A stretch of 7,147 bases of DNA from Thermoplasmata archaeon (GTDB taxonomy: Archaea; Thermoplasmatota; Thermoplasmata; Lutacidiplasmatales; UBA184), in the NCBI GenBank assembly GCA_030040035.1, contig JASHUJ010000091.1, positions 1 through 7,147 of the forward strand, read 5' to 3'. The translations under genes were made by a program, and so were the position numbers. Numbering within the stretch: position 1 is the first letter of the stretch; each line of letters starts with the position of its first letter. The notes below the pieces were generated by a model. That model saw only the letters and a program-made list of their open reading frames with translations. It did no database searches and was not told the origin of the DNA. Below are positions 5,702 through 7,147 of the stretch, in pieces.

Positions 5702-7099
5702 TCAGAGGAAGTCCGGCATCGCGGTGCCTTGGAGGGTGGAGGGCACGGGGATCCCGAAGTACGTGAGCAGCGTCGGGGCGATGTCGATCAACTGACGCGC
5801 CGGGCCTGGGGCCCCGGCGCCGCTCCGGGGGTCCACCACCACGTACATGCCGTCGAACGAGTGAACGGCGTCGTCCGGCCCCGTGTCGTTCTCCTCGAGG
5901 AACAAGGTGCGGTAGCCGATCGTCCCGGCCGACCGCCAGGCCGAGCCGCCGAAATAGACCATCAGATCGGGCGCATCCCCTCGCACCTGGTGGTAGATCG
6001 CGCGAGGCACCTTGACCTCCGCGCCGAGGGGCTGGCCGTCCGGCTTGCGCACGGAGGCGAACTCGCGCGTCAGCTGGTCGACGAACGCGGGGACCGCCGA
6101 CGGGTCGAGGACGCCCTCGGGCTCGCGCCCCTTCACGTTCAGGAAAATGCGGGCGTAGTAGCCCCCGGCGCCCCAAGCCCGGGTTTTCGACCAGTCGATC
6201 GCGGCCTTCTCGATCGGGGTTCCGGGCGCCGGTGGGGGTCCCTTGAGCGCGAGGTGCCCCTGCCGGATGAGCCACTCGTTGACGCAGAAGCAGCCCGCCA
6301 TGGCCTGGCTGCCGTGGTCGGAGGCGAAGACGATCTTGACGTCGGGCGGCACCAGGTCGAGGAGAGAACCGATCTCCTGGTCGAGCATCCGGTAGTAGTC
6401 TTCCGCGACGGCCCGGAAGGCCGCGTTCGACTCGAAGCGCGGGTGGTGGGGGTCGAAGTATTTCCAGAAGGCGTGGTGGATCCGATCTGGACCGATCTCG
6501 TGCATCGCGAACAGGTCCCACTTCTCTTGGGCCCAGAGGTAGCGGGCGGCGGCGAAGTGCTTCTTGGTCATCTCGAAGAGCTCGCGCGCGACCCGGTCCC
6601 GATCGCCCGCGCGGAAGACGACGTCGAACGAGTAGCCGTTCGTGACCCGCTCGAGGTCGGCCTGGGTCGACGGCGGAAAGACGTACTCCTTCGGGTGCTC
6701 CGGCGTCAGAAAGTCGGAGACGTACACGCCGTTCACGTGCGGCGGAGGATAGCCGGGGGGCATCCCCATCACGCACACCCGTCGACCGACGCGGGACAGG
6801 TAGTCCCAGACCATCGGCTCGAGGAGCGATTTCGAGGTCGGCACGTACTGGTTGAGATAGCTGCCGGGGTGCCGGTGGCGAAATCCATAGATGCCGAGGG
6901 TGCCCGGGTCCACCCCCGAGAACATTACGGCCCACGCAGGGACCGTGATGGGGGGATCGATCGTCCGCAGCGTCCCGTACTTGGAGCGTTCGAGCAGCGC
7001 CCGCATCCGGGGCATCTGGGGGAGAAAACGTTCGAACAGGAGGTACGGTGAGACGGAGTCGAGCCCGAGCACGAGCATTCGGGGACGTTCGGAGTTCAC
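5702..7099 (-). CDS. Type I phosphodiesterase/nucleotide pyrophosphatase-like AlkP superfamily protein
   Basis: This 465-residue protein has the AlkP fold of the nucleotide pyrophosphatase/phosphodiesterase branch (predicted phosphohydrolases or phosphomutases, COG3379-like). The first strand M-L-V-L-G-L-D gives metal ligand D14. T-V-P-A-W puts nucleophile T52 just before F-S-G-V-D-P-G-T-L-G-I-Y-G-F. Then come G-P-D-R-I-H-H-A-F-W (ligands D205 and H209), A-S-D-H-G (D261, H262) and H-S-F-D-G-M (H413), so the set of six metal and nucleophile positions looks complete. There is no signal peptide or membrane helix, so it should be cytoplasmic. The GTG start at 7099 is preceded by GAGGTGA; the ATG at codon 8 is the alternative and would begin right at the first strand. 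It is the first of the four minus-strand genes in the window; 241 bases separate it from cysC. Substrate unknown; nucleotide-sugar, phospholipid or PAP-type compounds are all possible. Confidence 0.9.
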   Translation of the reverse strand: MNSERPRMLVLGLDSVSPYLLFERFLPQMPRMRALLERSKYGTLRTIDPPITVPAWAVMFSGVDPGTLGIYGFRHRHPGSYLNQYVPTSKSLLEPMVWDYLSRVGRRVCVMGMPPGYPPPHVNGVYVSDFLTPEHPKEYVFPPSTQADLERVTNGYSFDVVFRAGDRDRVARELFEMTKKHFAAARYLWAQEKWDLFAMHEIGPDRIHHAFWKYFDPHHPRFESNAAFRAVAEDYYRMLDQEIGSLLDLVPPDVKIVFASDHGSQAMAGCFCVNEWLIRQGHLALKGPPPAPGTPIEKAAIDWSKTRAWGAGGYYARIFLNVKGREPEGVLDPSAVPAFVDQLTREFASVRKPDGQPLGAEVKVPRAIYHQVRGDAPDLMVYFGGSAWRSAGTIGYRTLFLEENDTGPDDAVHSFDGMYVVVDPRSGAGAPGPARQLIDIAPTLLTYFGIPVPSTLQGTAMPDFL

Positions 7100-7109
7100 G
7101 GCGCTCGGT

Positions 7110-7116
7110 TCACCTC
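7110..7116 (-). promoter_or_regulatory. Shine-Dalgarno for the phosphodiesterase-like gene
   Basis: GAGGTGA on the coding strand lies ten bases before the GTG at 7099 and favours that start over the ATG at codon 8. No convincing TATA box is visible in the 48 bases left before the window edge, so the promoter or a further upstream gene lies outside. Confidence 0.55.
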
Positions 7117-7147
7117 GTCGCCTAGATAGCTGTGTCCCTGCGTGCCT

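Noticed and set aside
5460..6935. Open frame of 491 residues whose stop overlaps the cysC ATG as TGATG
   Set aside because: The TGATG overlap looked like a coupled gene, but most of the frame is a shadow of the phosphodiesterase-like gene. The part unique to the gap (5461-5701) has no good start codon, no Shine-Dalgarno and no domain-like sequence.
5729..7051. Open frame of 440 residues on the plus strand
   Set aside because: Antisense to the phosphodiesterase-like gene, rich in Arg/Gly/Val/Glu with no recognisable motif.
7096..7113. Five-codon open frame (GTG to TGA) overlapping the phosphodiesterase-like start
   Set aside because: Its GTG is part of the Shine-Dalgarno sequence; such short frames arise by chance and nothing supports translation.
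1..7147. CRISPR array, insertion sequence, defence or toxin-antitoxin genes
   Set aside because: No spaced direct repeats, transposase, terminal inverted repeats or small paired genes were seen on either strand.

Overview
The window looks like a piece of a high-GC archaeal genome, most likely an uncultured Thermoplasmatota-type archaeon. This rests on three things. The surface protein at the left end carries two copies of a module opening with F-x-E-[ST]-G-L-P, typical of Thermoplasmata surface proteins as I know them, and 17 N-x-S/T sequons. Its C-terminal membrane anchor is of archaeal style. One gene is preceded by a CTTATA box that fits the archaeal TATA consensus (YTTAWA). Lineage is an inference, since no rRNA or marker gene is present.

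Layout. (1) Positions 1-1665, plus strand: the 3' part of a gene for a large cell-surface protein with a seven-bladed YVTN beta-propeller, two Ig-like modules, a glycine-rich linker, one transmembrane helix and a short basic tail. Its reading frame is open to the left edge, so the true start lies outside the window. (2) Positions 1666-1734: a short convergent gap with hairpin-forming repeats. (3) Positions 1735-7099, all minus strand: four genes transcribed right to left. In order of transcription they are a type I phosphodiesterase-like enzyme of the alkaline phosphatase (AlkP) superfamily (5702-7099), an APS kinase, CysC (4921-5460), a 14-helix polysaccharide/oligosaccharide flippase of the MOP superfamily (3221-4813), and a sulfatase-like AlkP enzyme (1735-3240) whose start lies inside the end of the flippase gene. 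No intergenic stretch exceeds 300 bases. The longest, 5461-5701, is rich in inverted repeats but holds no convincing gene.

How the genes may work together. APS kinase makes PAPS, the universal sulfate donor. The flippase moves lipid-linked glycans across the membrane. The two AlkP-fold enzymes are predicted to cleave or transfer phosphate (or possibly sulfate) esters, and neither shows a signal peptide. Together they suggest a cytoplasmic module that builds or edits a sulfated or phosphorylated surface glycan or lipid before export. No sulfotransferase, ATP sulfurylase or glycosyltransferase is visible here, so this role is an inference. The most distinctive sequence-level point is the flippase/sulfatase-like junction: a seven-C run sits in the overlap so that loss of one base, or a +1 ribosomal shift, would fuse the two proteins in frame.
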